Shown piece after piece: positions 1 through 12,041 of a stretch of 64,000 bases of DNA. Source of the DNA: Pleurotus djamor. Lineage: Eukaryota; Basidiomycota; Agaricomycetes; Agaricales; Pleurotaceae. The stretch's first letter is position 1. Each line of letters opens with the position of its first letter. The notes under the pieces are model-generated. The model did not search any database. It was not told where the DNA came from and saw only the letters and a list, made by a program, of their open reading frames with translations. The stretch lies in the NCBI GenBank assembly GCA_029747585.1, contig JAPEVF010000055.1, positions 1 to 64,000 on the forward strand, in the 5' to 3' direction. The position numbers and the translations under genes were made by a program.

Positions 1-183
1 GCCGACATGTCCCCGCCAGTCGTCGATGGGGTAGAAGATGAGTCGAGGTGGCTTGCCACTTGGGAATTNGGGGGGACTAGGTCGAACTGGTGATATCGTC
101 CGGGCACGTCTCGGGGTGGGGTGCTCGACGGAAGCAACTTGCTGAATCTTTCGCTTATAAGGGCGGGGGTTGGTGTCGATCAT
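1..183 (-). CDS. 5' part of an unidentified protein, running off the left edge
   Basis: Reading leftward from an ATG at 183 there is an uninterrupted frame of 61 codons to the window edge. The ATG sits in a good fungal start context (ACCACC before it). The N-terminus is basic and proline-rich (MIDTNPRPYKRKI), then a Ser/Pro-rich stretch, then a more ordered looking segment (PPRLIFYPIDDWRGHVG). The single N at position 69 lies next to a run of G and may hide a homopolymer length error, so the frame beyond it is less certain. I do not recognise the family. It would be transcribed divergently from the methionine aminopeptidase at 585. It could also be a chance open frame, as only 183 bases are visible. 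Confidence 0.42.
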   Translation of the reverse strand, partial: MIDTNPRPYKRKIQQVASVEHPTPRRARTISPVRPSPPXFPSGKPPRLIFYPIDDWRGHVG

Positions 184-584
184 GGTGGTTAACAAAAGGA
201 TGGATAGAAGTCGTAGTTCCACACAGTCGATTTGGGATTTGGGTCTTATTGTGTTGTGTAGCCTGTACCGAGGTATTCAGCACGCACGAAGCTGGCGGAG
301 AACGTCTGGTAATACCTGTACACCGTGCACAATGACGAGCCACGGACCTCAGAGCTTGAGGCCCTTGATACTTGCCTTCAGATTGAGGGCTGAATGTGGG
401 TTGGAGGAGATGAAGATCGGATGGTGGTGGTCGAGGAAGAAGAGTGGTCGATCTGTTTGTCCGACAATTGTTCGCCGAAAGAGGCAATGTAAACATGAGT
501 CAATAAACGATCGGTTCTCTTGGCGATATTCCAAAAATAGATCCGATTGCCAACGCCACAATTCTCAAGCGCCCATAAACGACG
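184..584. other. Intergenic region, probable divergent promoter
   Basis: About 400 bases between the leftward partial gene and the rightward methionine aminopeptidase. Open frames here on both strands are short, of biased composition and match nothing I know. No clear TATA element or repeat was seen. Confidence 0.4.
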
Positions 585-1912
585 ATGGTCCGTGCACCCA
601 ACACTATTTCAGGCCTCCTCCGGGCTCGGTCTACTCGACGCTTCGTTTCTAGTATATGGAACAAAAGGTTCTATTCAAGCCCTGATTCACCTCCGGACTT
701 TGGTGACTACAGCATCATCTTGCCACCGGAACCATTTGTATTCGGTGTTTCCCACATAACGCCCCGACATGTACCGGATTCGATACAGAGGCCTCCCTAC
801 GCTGACTCGAAATCGATAAATAAGGACCCATACGCATACCCAACTACCCCACTTGTCCCCCTCGGAGGATCGGAGGAACACCGCCTCCGGTCAGCTGCGG
901 CACTGGCGAAACAAGTGCGTGAGTTTGCGGGTTCCCTAGTCAAGGTGAGTCTGAATCATATCATATCGTATCAGGGAACTCACGCTTCGCTAAAAGATAG
1001 GTGTCACGACGGACTCGATTGACAAACAAATCCATAAGTTCATATTATCCAAGTCGGCATACCCATCCCCTCTTCTATATCGAGGCTTTCCGCGCTCTTG
1101 TTGCACCAGCGTAAATAATATCATAACGCATGGGATTCCGGACGAGTCAGTTTCGTCTTTTTACTGCTTGTTTCTCCAAAATATTGACGAAACTTGCATA
1201 GTCGGCCGCTAGAGAACGGCGACATCATCAACATCGACGTAACGGTCTTTCTAAACGGCTACCACGGGGACACCTCACAGACGTTCCTCGTCGGCGATGT
1301 CGTAAGTTTCTTGCCCTCATCAGCTTGACGCGTTCGCATGCTCATATGGGTTTAGGATGACCAAGGCCGTGAGCTGGTCAAATGGACCAACGCTGCTTTG
1401 TGGCGCGGTATCGAGGCTTGTGGACCAGGTCGACACTTCCGAGACATTGGACGCGCAATTCAAGAATATATCAAGCCGTTCAATGTATCAATATCCCCGC
1501 AATTCACTGGCCATGGTATCAGCACGACGTTCCATCACCCTCCGTGGATCCTACATGATGGTTCGTGACTTGATCGTAATACCCGTGGTTGCTTCTGACA
1601 ACGGATCACTATGTAGCGAACGACGAACCGGGTGTGATGCGTCCGGGACATTGCTTTACGATTGAGGTGCGTTAAACGCACATACTCGTGAACGTGTTGA
1701 CTCAATCAAAGTGTAGCCGGCCCTGATACAAGGGGACATCGCGACGGGGTGGATCTTCCCCGACGGTTGGACAGCCTCTACCGAAGTAAGTGTGTCCAAA
1801 AACCAAGCCTACACATGCTGACTAAATAATAATGAAGAACTGCGCGAGAAGTGCACAAGCAGAGCACATGGTACTAATAACAGAAGATGGCGTGGACGTA
1901 CTAACGAAATAA
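585..1912 (+). CDS. Methionine aminopeptidase type 1, mitochondrial-type
   Basis: Removes the initiator methionine from new proteins; a two-metal hydrolase of the pita-bread fold. Seven exons fit the sequence: 585-944, 997-1145, 1202-1301, 1356-1560, 1617-1666, 1717-1785 and 1838-1912, which sum to 1008 bases, a 335-aa protein. The joined protein has the full MetAP1 signature: HGIPDDRPLENGD, the first two metal aspartates in [19 protein letters not shown], the metal histidine in FTGHGI, the glutamate in CFTIEPAL and the last glutamate in AQAEHM. The N-terminus (about 100 residues) is rich in Arg and Ser, with no zinc-finger domain as in cytosolic MAP1, so an organelle presequence is likely (MetAP1D class). 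That location is inferred. Its stop codon is only 20 bp from the stop codon of the convergent Nup192 gene. Confidence 0.93.
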
Positions 1913-1932
1913 CTACATACTATATACTTATG

Positions 1933-4900
1933 CTACAGTGATCCGGGTGTCATTATACGGTAGCGTAGGAAATTGGAAAGGATGGCAGTAATATCTACAG
2001 AGCCTTTGCCAAGTACCGCATCGCTTTTGGCGATGATCGGTTGAGTTTTAGAGAGTAATGACTGGAGGCCAGCAGCGACCTCGCCGGTCATACCTCGATA
2101 ATGTCCAGGCATCGCAATCGGCCGTGGCGGTCGTCGTTCAGCCACAGCCATTGCGTCGTCCCCATCTGACTCACCCGTCGCAGCGCCGCTGTCGAACTCG
2201 GGCTTGCACAACCACATCGCCAACTGCGTAATTCCATATAGGAGGATGGCCTCGAGATTGCCACGTGTTGTTGCAACGCCTTTGTGTACATCAAGAGGGG
2301 CTTCGTCGGAGGTGGTAGACGTTCGGAGAGTCAGGCTCTGCCCAGCCGGTCTCCCAGTCAGTTCTCGCAGAAAGTCGAGTGTCGTGTTACCCAATTCCAA
2401 GAGGGTGCCCAGTGACGCGGGTTCCCCAAGCACAATCTTAGAATGCTAAAGAATGGTTGGCCCATGAGCATTCGCAAATGGAACGAACTTGGGTATGTAC
2501 GTACAGGAGCAAGGAATGCCTCTTGAACCGGCCAATCTTCTTGGTCTTTTATCAACACTGTGTCCGCTCGGCTTATATTGATCAGACTAAAGAGGATATT
2601 GCTTGAGAGCTTGAACAACCGATGAAGGAGTTGAGCAATCATCGGACGCTTCAGAGGATCTGATATAGGCGCTTCCTTCTCGAGTTGGCTCCGTTCCTCC
2701 GACGTAATAGGCTCGAAGAGGCTTGCGAGATGATTGGGATGTGTGACGGCGTAGTTGAGTTGTTGCAGGAGGAGAAGGGCGCGATTCGTATAAACGCGGA
2801 GAACTTTCTGTACAGCGGGGTGAACATTGGGCGGTGCGGGGGCGTTCGCAGCCAAGGTGTTGAAGAGGTGAACAACCTGCTCCATTTCTTCGAGAAAGGC
2901 GAGCGTAAGCGGCTCTCCTATGGTCCATGAGAGTGCTTTTGATATTTGATCGTCAAATAGCTGGATAAGCCCGCTAGCGTCATTATCGATGTAATGGCTC
3001 TCATGACGAAGCGCCGTCAGAATACCGGAGACGATCGCAAGCATCGAGCAATAGGTGCGATGTGCGGGACTCCGCTCGTTAGGGAGTTCGGGGATAGTCA
3101 CCTCGATGAGTCCCGAACTGGCAGCGGCGCTGATCGAGTTGTTACTGTAAGCAGCCAGGACCCCAGCACTAGCAAGTCGCTGAGCAGCAGAAGGTAAGCT
3201 CGCGAGTGCCATATGGAAGGTTAAGATGTGTGGAGCGTAAAGGGGGGCCTTGCGGGATAGTAGGAGAGGGATGTCGGAGAGTCCAACAATGTCCGCTTTC
3301 GTGAACAGGTTGATGCTGGCTTGTAGGATATCTCGTTCTTGGAAACGGGCCAGCCAGAGTGTAGACGAAGAGTTTATATCCTGACGCGTGCACTGCTCAA
3401 AGACGGACACAAGCAACTCCATATCTCTGTCAAGATCCGCATCCCGGCGGGAAGAAGCAGACTCAAATACGATAGCCAAAGCATCGATGACGAAAGTAAG
3501 CGTCGAATCTACCATAGAGGAGATGGCGAGGCGTTGCTCTGCTGTTGTTGATTTGTCTCGTCGGAGGAGTGTTCTTGAATGACGAGCGCAGAAGTAAACG
3601 AGCTGGAGAAGTGTTTGGTGGAAAGGTGTGGTGACAGAGCCGATGATAGACTTGGCAGGAGATTGTGCTTCATTGAGTGCGATGCCACGAACGTTCCGCA
3701 CGACGTCTATGAAAGACTTGACTTCCGCTGGCTTATCTGTAGAAGAAAACCAACCGAGCTCGAGGATGCTAAGAAGCAAAGACAATCTGATTCCGTGAAG
3801 TGTGGCCATCATGTCCCCCGAGCGCTGCTCCCGCGATATATTGTGCGAGACGAGTGCAGCCATTGTGAGCATGGTCGGACGGATCGAAGCATGTCCTCGA
3901 AGATACGAGCTTACTCGACGCAGAAGGATTTGCCAAGCTTCAGTCAGGAACGATTGGGAATGACTGAGCGAAAGGTTGAGGTTGATCGACGATAATTGAC
4001 GCTCAGCTAATCCTGCAGAATTGGCCAGCTCGTCGTTGGAAGAAGTCCGTGTGTACGCCTCGAGGCGGCTGCGCAAGACAGAAAGCGAGAACATGAACTC
4101 GTCACCGAAAACACACATTTGTACAGGCTCAAGGTGTTCAAGAAGCTCCGTGCTCATTCCAGGGAAATTTGTTCCAAACAGCTCCATGAGGTCGTCGTGC
4201 AATGTCGGATCGTATGAATTGGCACCAGCTTCGGAAAGGAGATCCGTCATTTGGTCTTCGTGCTTGAGATGGTCTTCAAATTGGGTGAAACTCGTCGGCT
4301 TGTCGGTAGAGGGTGAAGAAAGAAGTTGAAAGTGGATATCGATGTCAAGACTGAGGATACGAATGGCATAGGCCTTAACCATGGTCCTGTAGGCGTGGGT
4401 CGCAACGGCCTCATCAAGGTTTGAATGGCGAACTCCGTCGACGAAGACGAAGCTGTCAAGTTGATATTCTGGAACAGGGAGTGATTCTTCGACAGAGATG
4501 GCGACGATATGCTCCCAGAACTTTTTATCTGATCGGAAACCTTGAAGAACTATCATGTGTTCCAGGCCATGTAGCCAAACCGAATGAAGGAAGTTCATGA
4601 CCGAAGCAAGGAGTTGAGGGTTGAACTCCCACATTGTCTTCCATCCCTCTAAGACTTCTTTGGCCACGTCGAGAGCGCTGAGAACTTGAGGTACTTCGGG
4701 TTCTTTGCTTTCGGTTTCCTTCTGTTTCCCTTTCAAGTTCGAAGGTGTCAGGAAGCGACCAGTGACAAAAAGCCCAGCCAAGGCAGGCTCCTTATCCACG
4801 GCAAGGGAGATGAAACGCCAGACCGTGTTACGAAGAGTAAGGTCGTCATAAGGATGCTGGACAATGCGGACAAGGCTTGCAACTGTAGACTCCGGGTTGG

Positions 4901-7900
4901 AAAGGTGACCTACGATCGTAGGAGACGATGCTTGATACGAAGAGAGCATTATGCATAGATGATGTAGGACACGCATAGCTTCCAGAGGGATGTTGCCCAG
5001 CGAATCGCGTCTTTTGACGAGCGACGCCAGAACCTCGATAGGATCCAGAGCGCCTTGTCCACCTTCCGTTGAAATGGTCATTCCAGCGACCCGAGAACAC
5101 AAGGCTTGCTCTAGCAAAGATGGAGTACCGGCCATCATCGATCTTTGTTTGCAAACGAGAATTTGTCTGATAAGGACGAGGTGGGTCTCCAACAAGCGCA
5201 CTAGACGACCAGCTTCTCCGTTGCGTCTCGCAGCATAGAGCTTGGAAAGAAGATGATCGCCAGTGGCAACGGGTAGAATCAAAGGATTCATCGTGGCAGT
5301 GGTCGCCTTAAAGAGCAATACATCTGCGACAGCTTGGCTGAGAGTGGGGAAAGGACGTTTCTCAATCACTGGCGGCGCATACTTGAGAATCTCGCTATAT
5401 AGACACCCAATGCGACGTCCAATCTCCAGCCTGTCTCCAAGCTGTGCATACTTCCACCCAAGATGCTCTACCCAGATTTCCGTGTGCACAAACCGGACGG
5501 CGCGAAGTAAAACTTCCTCCTTAACCTGAGAAAGCCGGGGGTTGTCAGGGCCAATGGATGTAGCAGCTTCATGGAATAGTTGCTGAACCAGATGCAAGAG
5601 AGCGAGCGTCATCGTGTAGTGACCAGTAACACGCTCCCCCGCTAGTGCGACAGAAGCGAATCCATGGCTTCGCTCCGAGCCAAAAAGGGCAGTAGTGGAC
5701 CGAATGTAAAGCCACACACGGCTGGAAGGTTTGGGTAGGACGAGAAGGGCAGAGAGCACGCTCATAGCAGAGGTGATCAATCGGGGACGAGATGCACCAC
5801 GGACAGGTGTTTGGGATCGCGACAAGGATTCTTCGAGGATCATTGTAGTCAGTTGCACGACGTCAGGAGGTTCGGATTCCACCATCGTATGTGAGACAAC
5901 GGCTTCGCCGCTTTCCATGACCTCAACCAGTTGTTCGGCTTGCATGGGGTTGTCTTGTATGAGACTTCGGATGAGATCGAAACAGTCTGCAACCAAGTCG
6001 TCATCCCCCTCTTGTGGCAATTCCACTCCGATATCCTCCAGCTGCAAGGTGGAGACTTGGTTTTGCCCTCGCTTCCCAAACGATATGTCGTGGTAACCTC
6101 CTCCAAAGCCGGTAGCCTTCCGGCGGCGATTCACATAGTCGGTGAGTATTTCCATGATGAGCTTCCATCCCGAGTGTTCATGTTGCCAGCCCACAACAAT
6201 GGAATCCCCACCTTCGCCACTGAGAAGACGACCAGTTGTTCGGGCAGGAAGTATGGAGCCTCCCGGCAGCCGGATGGGGTGTAAGGTCATATATGTTGGG
6301 CCACTGGAGCCTGACGGGCCGTATCGCTCTTGTTGTCTCTCATAATGAGCGTGAGCACCGGAGCAGGCAGAGACTGGGATGACTTGAGAATATGAAGGTA
6401 ACCGATCCATATAGTAAAAGACATGACGACCACACAGTGCGCGCTCTTCGCTGAGCCCAAGCCCTTCGTGAGAGTGATCGGCGGTCGAGAGCTCGTCGGT
6501 ATCGAGGAATCCTGAACCCGTCATTGCCCGCAAAAGCTGCAGTAAAGGCTTGACCTGTACGGGAAATCGAGTACGTGCAACATCGAAGATAGCTCGGCGA
6601 GCGATTCCGTGAGGCCAATCTGACTGCCAAAATTGCCGACAGAGCTCTGCGATGGACTGGGTTTCGCTTCGGCCAAACAGTGCGATCCAAACCCCAACCA
6701 ACCCATCAAAGTCTGGGATCAGCTCGACCGGAACGATCTCAGTGAGCGCCATGATGAGACCTATGCCACACAATTATCAATACTTCGTGTAAATGGTGTC
6801 TCTTCGGTGGCTCACCTTTCAGGACAGACCGAAAACCAATAGCATTAGGGTCGGTGACTTCTGAACCTGTTTTGAAAGCAATCGAGGAGACAAACAGAGG
6901 CGATCGTGTAAGAAGCGAAAATATCAGGTCAAAGAGCCCAACATTTGTGTCCAGACATGCTTGTATCATCAGCTTCTCCGCGGTTTCCCGATCTTTCGAG
7001 TATGGCTTGTCCAACTGGCTGTCGACGAACTGGAAAAAAGCTTGGAACCCATTTGGGAGCTCCTTGGCTTCTAGTGCGACTGCTCGAAGACGAGACAACA
7101 CAGAAGTCCAGGCCAGATATATGCAAGCATACTGACTATGCGAATTTGACGTGACGAGCTGGTGTATGCGCTTCAGAGACTCTGGATGCGATATGTACAG
7201 GCTATCCGCAGATCCTTCTTCAAGTTGTATCGCTTCTGGTCCGGTCAAGCCCTCCAATTCGAGTACCTCCACGGTAATCAGCATCCAAAGTGCAGCGCAG
7301 TCCTGTTGTAGCTGCGAGCCTTCTTCGTCAAGGAGGAGAGTAGAGTTCTGCTGAACAGAGGCCAATCCAGTCGAATATGCGGCTTCATAAATCTCCACTA
7401 CAATGGGACCACTGCACAACGCGTATGACCACATCGTCCAGAACAAGACCTCCAAAAGAACAAGCCGCTCCTTCATATTCTGCTTCGCCCATCGAGACGC
7501 CGTCCTTGGATTATTGCATACGTTGTCTGGGACGCTTTCTTTTGTCTTGCGGGTGTACTCCTTGACCAAGGACTGAACGAATTTGGTAGAGTCGGGGACG
7601 AGTTTGGGTAGAATTTCAGTGGCCACCTCGTAAGCAGAGTTCGTAGGGTCCTCGTTTGCTCGAAGGAGGGGGATGAGGGAACGTAGGATGTAAAGTCTCT
7701 CCGAATAGTAAAACGGAGTGATCGCCTCCACCAATTCTTCAACCACAAGCTCCCCTTGCATAGAGCTCGGGAGACCCTCATTGTAGAGATACGACCGAAA
7801 GAGTATGAACGCCTCGACCTCGTCTATCTGAAACTTGGAACTGATGGCGAGAATAAACTCTTTGTCGACATCTTCAGCGCGGTGTATGACTTTGTCTGCG

Positions 7901-8161
7901 AGTTCCACTGAGCCACTTTGGACCTTTTTGCGAGAAGCTTCAGACGGTTTTCCAAATGGCTCTGAGACTGTGCCTAGTCGGGGTATCCGAGGCACGATAT
8001 AATTGATAATTTGTTGGGGAGAATCGCCTTCATGACGACCATCCAGAAGTGCATGAAGCTGCTGGTAGGTTCTGGTCAAGGATCAGAGTAGGAGCCAAGA
8101 GCAAGAGTTTGAGCACCTACACGTCAATAAGGTTGGATCGTTTTGAGGACTCCGCCGCCAT
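1933..8161 (-). CDS. NUP192: Nucleoporin Nup192/Nup205, inner-ring scaffold
   Basis: Large alpha-helical scaffold of the inner ring of the nuclear pore, where it partners Nic96 and Nup53/59. Four exons: 8161-8121, 8071-6816, 6760-2505 and 2436-1933. They total 6057 bases, giving 2018 aa, in the range for the family. The start MAAESSKRSNLIDV joins in frame to the start of the second exon (TYQQLHALLDG). The protein is helical throughout with no membrane segment or FG repeats, as expected. The first intron (8120-8072) uses GTAGGT; the others are 55 and 68 bp. The assignment rests on overall length, the N-terminal 'FRSYLYNEG' segment typical of the family and the helical solenoid character. Nup188 is the main alternative. 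The 3' end nearly touches the methionine aminopeptidase gene. Confidence 0.88.
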
Positions 8162-8283
8162 GCTCGCTGTGGTGGTTGCGCGCAACGGCGAGCGCGTTTG
8201 AAACCACAGTGCCGTGATCGTGGGAGTAATGTTTCGCGCTCAGGAGCAGCCCCTGAATCTAGGAGACTTGTAAAGTTTGGTCA

Positions 8284-10296
8284 TTATCCTCGTCCTACAG
8301 AGTCGCCTGCGTGTACAGTAGTACCTCCAAGATGACCTTTCATAGCATCCAGCAGAGATAAAAGTATCGTATCGCACCCTCGATGCGCCACCACCTGAAC
8401 TGCAACAGGGAGCATCTTCACCTCTCCAGTAACATGGCTGAGATACGGCACCTCACCCAGTGGTATGGTTACTTCCGGGAGCCCCGCGGTAGATGATATA
8501 TAGTTAAACCCATCGGATACCCGGCGCAGCTCCACTGGATTGTTGAGGAAGATGTGAGAGGCACCGCTCATGCCGTTGTACTCCTTGAATCGGTACGAAG
8601 GTACGCCACCGAAGCCGATGTCGTATATAAGGATTGACTCGGAGCAAGATGATGAATCGGGTTTGATGATTCTCTTAGAAATCTCCCGGGAAAACTCTTC
8701 CTTAGCCTTGAGCGACGCCTCGTACTGCTCTCCCGTGTAATCTTGTGCTCGGTCAAAGATGATGGTCGGAATTGTGTCCAGGGTGGGGTACACCCTCTGC
8801 CCGTATTTAGCCCTATATCTCTCAATGAGAGGATATGCCATCGAAGTATAGGAGTGGTATTCAGCCAGCACGTTGGAATGTAATTGCAGTTCGGTGAAGC
8901 TGCGGTTCGGAAGTGTGGGGAGTAGCTCCGATGTCAGGTTGATCGACTTTTTGGAAAAGCCGAGTCGCTTGACGAGCATGTCCACAAAATTATCGTATAG
9001 GGTCTGAGCAAGAGGATTGGAAGCGGGGAAGTGATCGACAGGGTACAATACATGTTTCGGGAGTTGCTTCTCTTCGCCGTCGAAACCTTGGTACCTATTT
9101 TCAAGTTTATTACGTCCAACACCTCGAGCAGTAAAAATACAATACCAATGACGACAGAGTTCGCTGAATAATTGAGGCTCCCTAGCGAATATTCCGGCTG
9201 TGTCCATTTCTGCTGCTAAAGGAAGGACACCATCCAAGGGCATGATTCCAATTGACGGCCGTATTCCATAGACCCCCACAAGCGCGGCTGGCTTTCTTAC
9301 GCTCCCCCTCGTATCACTCCCCACCGCAAAATCTAACCACTCGTACCCAGCAATCGCACAGGCGCTGCCAGAACTGGAGCTGGCAGCGGTCAAGAAGCCA
9401 TCCCCTCTCGGATTCCAGGGGTACGAAAAATCGATGAAATCCCAAGGATTCGCACCGTGGGCGAACTGTGATGTCTTGGTTTTCCCTACGAAGACAGCTC
9501 CCAGGTCGAGTAAACGTTGAACCGAGGACGCGGTGTGAGAAGCGAGGGGTGTTACGTCGCCATAGGCAAGGGAGCCTGCGTACGTCTGGAGCCCTTCGAC
9601 ATCGAATATGTCTTTCAGTGCAAAGCGTTTCCCGGCGAACGGCAGTTTAGACCTAATTGAGTACAACTTGGAAGGAACCGGGATCCCTTTAGGGTCGACG
9701 GCTTTCCATCCAGACGTTGAGGGAATGATACCATACACGAATGCTTCTAGGGCGTCTCGATACAGACGGTAAACCTTGAAGAGGGCAATCGAAGAGTCGT
9801 GTGTGTACATTAGGTAGGGTCCGGGCTCAGCGTCGATGGGTGGGAGTAGCTCAATGGGAGAAGGTGGCGACGTGGACCGTGACGTACATCCAACAATGTA
9901 TATATTGCCAGAGTCGATGTCTTGAGCCCACATAGAGCTGGTTTCGTCCCTACAGGCTGCCTCAACGCTTGAGGTCGATGGGGATATTATGACGGCTTCC
10001 TTGAAAAGCTCGGTCCAAACGTCGTCGATGGATGCGTAAGTATCTAAAACGACGGCGAGAGCAGCCCCAGTAATCGAAGGCAAGTCTATCGCAAGAAATG
10101 TGGTGGGGACAAGCTTCGCCATGTCTAATGAGACATTTTCTGCCATGTTGATAGCGTACGTGGGTTCATTTTCTACCAGGTAGGTAACGTCTCCGATAGT
10201 GCGAGTGACGATTCGTTCTAAACCGTCCAACGCCTGAGCGACGCCTAGGAATGAAGCCAATAAGAAACAACGCTGTACGAGCCAGAGGTTGTGCAT
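8284..10296 (-). CDS. Amidase-signature enzyme with signal peptide
   Basis: Serine hydrolase of the amidase-signature family, which cleaves carboxamides through a Ser-cisSer-Lys triad. All three positions are visible: the lysine in FALKDIFD, the cis-serine in the glycine/serine stretch ASSSSGSACA, and the nucleophile in VGSDTRGSVRKPA. The first 22 residues (MHNLWLVQRCFLLASFLGVAQA) form a likely signal peptide, suggesting secretion or the endomembrane system. The roughly 200 residues before the amidase core resemble the N-terminal module of fungal Arp1-like amidases; that part is a family-level inference. A 51-bp intron at 9145-9095 keeps the frame: removal joins ...CRHW to YQGFDGEEKQ and gives a 653-aa protein, while retention would insert 17 residues. 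The substrate is unknown. Confidence 0.85.
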   Translation of the reverse strand: MHNLWLVQRCFLLASFLGVAQALDGLERIVTRTIGDVTYLVENEPTYAINMAENVSLDMAKLVPTTFLAIDLPSITGAALAVVLDTYASIDDVWTELFKEAVIISPSTSSVEAACRDETSSMWAQDIDSGNIYIVGCTSRSTSPPSPIELLPPIDAEPGPYLMYTHDSSIALFKVYRLYRDALEAFVYGIIPSTSGWKAVDPKGIPVPSKLYSIRSKLPFAGKRFALKDIFDVEGLQTYAGSLAYGDVTPLASHTASSVQRLLDLGAVFVGKTKTSQFAHGANPWDFIDFSYPWNPRGDGFLTAASSSSGSACAIAGYEWLDFAVGSDTRGSVRKPAALVGVYGIRPSIGIMPLDGVLPLAAEMDTAGIFAREPQLFSELCRHWYCIFTARGVGRNKLENRYQGFDGEEKQLPKHVLYPVDHFPASNPLAQTLYDNFVDMLVKRLGFSKKSINLTSELLPTLPNRSFTELQLHSNVLAEYHSYTSMAYPLIERYRAKYGQRVYPTLDTIPTIIFDRAQDYTGEQYEASLKAKEEFSREISKRIIKPDSSSCSESILIYDIGFGGVPSYRFKEYNGMSGASHIFLNNPVELRRVSDGFNYISSTAGLPEVTIPLGEVPYLSHVTGEVKMLPVAVQVVAHRGCDTILLSLLDAMKGHLGGTTVHAGDSVGRG

Positions 10297-12041
10297 AGAG
10301 AGTAGCCTTGGGACGCTTGAGGGCTTCGCATTGTGGGCATGAATGGATGCATGAGAAACCTTGAGGGCACGTCTGGGAACGTCTCCTAAAACCTACCCTG
10401 GAGTCAGGGGACGTAAGTACTGCCCGTTGGGGATGTTGTGGCGCTAACGATCTGTGTAACCTTTGACCTTACCCCATGATGCATGGCACCGTCTTGTATC
10501 GATGTCTTCGACCGGACTTGACCTGCGCTCACATCCTCGACGGAACGGGGGCATTCTGGAACCGTTCAGGGACGACCCTTTGAGGAAAGTATCGCCGCAG
10601 CGGACCCACTCCGAGAGTCCCCTTGCTTGTCAAGGGTTTCTGGTTGGGCACAATTGAAGCCTAAAGTTATGCCCTATTTACGTGTTTGTTTTCCAAGTGT
10701 TTGCCAAACTGACGAAATATCTTATCGCATCACAAAGTTCGAGCTTGACCCCATCATCAACTCTCTCAGCAACCCGTGTCAATACAGAGCAACATGGAGA
10801 ATCCTACCATGATGAACATCACGTTCCCGTTGAATTCTGAACGTTGAACGTTTGAAGTTTGAACACCTAGACTCCGTTCAGACTCACCGAAAAGGAGCCC
10901 GCTTTCTTGTTGCGTTCTCGACTACGAGTACACGAATATCCAAGACGGCAAGAGCTTGTATTAGACTTATCTCATCAACCACCCACGCGTCGAAAACGTC
11001 TTCCCTCCGGTTAACCCTCTGATACCTTTTGGGCCGCGTCAAACCCCTGTACTCGAGGAAGCGGAAACCGAACGTTCAACCCGCCTATTCAACCCTCCTT
11101 ATCCCTGGGAAGCTCTGTACCGCTTGACCGCTTGGTCGTCTACTACAAGTGACATACTGACATAGACCATTGAAAATCACTTCAACCCCGCTCGACGCTT
11201 ACCCAATTCTTCTCTCGTGTCTGGTTCCCAACATTCTGGACGCGGTCCCCAACATACCCCCAACCCCAGTTTATCCCATTCGCTGTACGCTCTTTGGACT
11301 TCTTGATGAGATTAGTACCTGCCTTTCTGACAGCTACCTGGTGCCTCAATGGCCCTTGATGATTCGGAAAACAAGGTTGAGGAATGTGATGTCTTCACTT
11401 TGGTTGCAAACTCTAGCCCCTCACGGGCGACACGTCGATCATTGATGGTACCGGGTCAGGATGTGGTATGTCCATTCCTGCAGCCTCAGTTGCCTCTGTC
11501 GCTATTTCTCTTCTCTTGACTCGATGCCCCACATTTCGAGTCCTTTGATTCCGTGCTCGTTATTGATACCACCTCTGTTCCATGCCTTCCCGGATACATT
11601 GAAGGGAGGGAGGCTAGCGCTAGGAGAGACCGCTGAGGCTTTCGCTAAGGACCGTTAATATTCTAAGTAGAGTGGTCAGTACTTCAGTGCTTGCTATACC
11701 GTGACTGACAACGGAAGTCCTGAATATTACTGAGCGCCCTGGAGCTTCGACGCCTCGACTTTTGGGTTCAGGTCGAGCCTTGGCTATCTGTTCTAATCAC
11801 TGACGGACTCTAGAGAGGAGAACAATGTTTTCGTGTTTTAGGTATGTACATATTCAGGTAGGATGAGACAAGCAAGGGTTTTGCCGACGCAGGCGGCCCT
11901 TCCGAGTTTGCTTCTGCTTTTGATGAGAGAAGCAAGAGCTAAGTTTTATCGCTTATAATACCACGCCACGAACCTCGATGAACACTTCTGCGCCCTTTCC
12001 CGAGCGAGCCTCTTATCTCACCTGAGTGCTACCTCGTCGCC
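10297..12041. other. Long intergenic spacer
   Basis: About 1.7 kb between the amidase start and the first DUF6534 gene. Open frames are short and none looks like a protein I recognise. Composition is pyrimidine-rich toward the right, as in fungal promoters. It contains one copy of a 43-bp dispersed repeat at 10622. No tRNA, terminal repeat or other mobile-element end was found. Confidence 0.4.
10622..10664 (+). repeat. 43-bp dispersed repeat, copy A
   Basis: Matches 49204-49246 in the same orientation at 38 of 43 positions, with no gaps. The core shared stretch reads GTCAAGGGTTT followed by GGTTGGGC and AATTGAAGCC. Similarity fades beyond both ends. It lies in a spacer, not in a gene. Confidence 0.55.

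Noticed and set aside
2204..6345. Many plus-strand open frames inside Nup192
   Set aside because: They are antisense shadows of the long Nup192 exon, with biased composition and no family features.
10463..11658. Several plus-strand open frames of 60-90 codons in the 10.3-12.0 kb spacer
   Set aside because: Short, many cysteines and prolines, no splice-supported extension and no recognisable domain.
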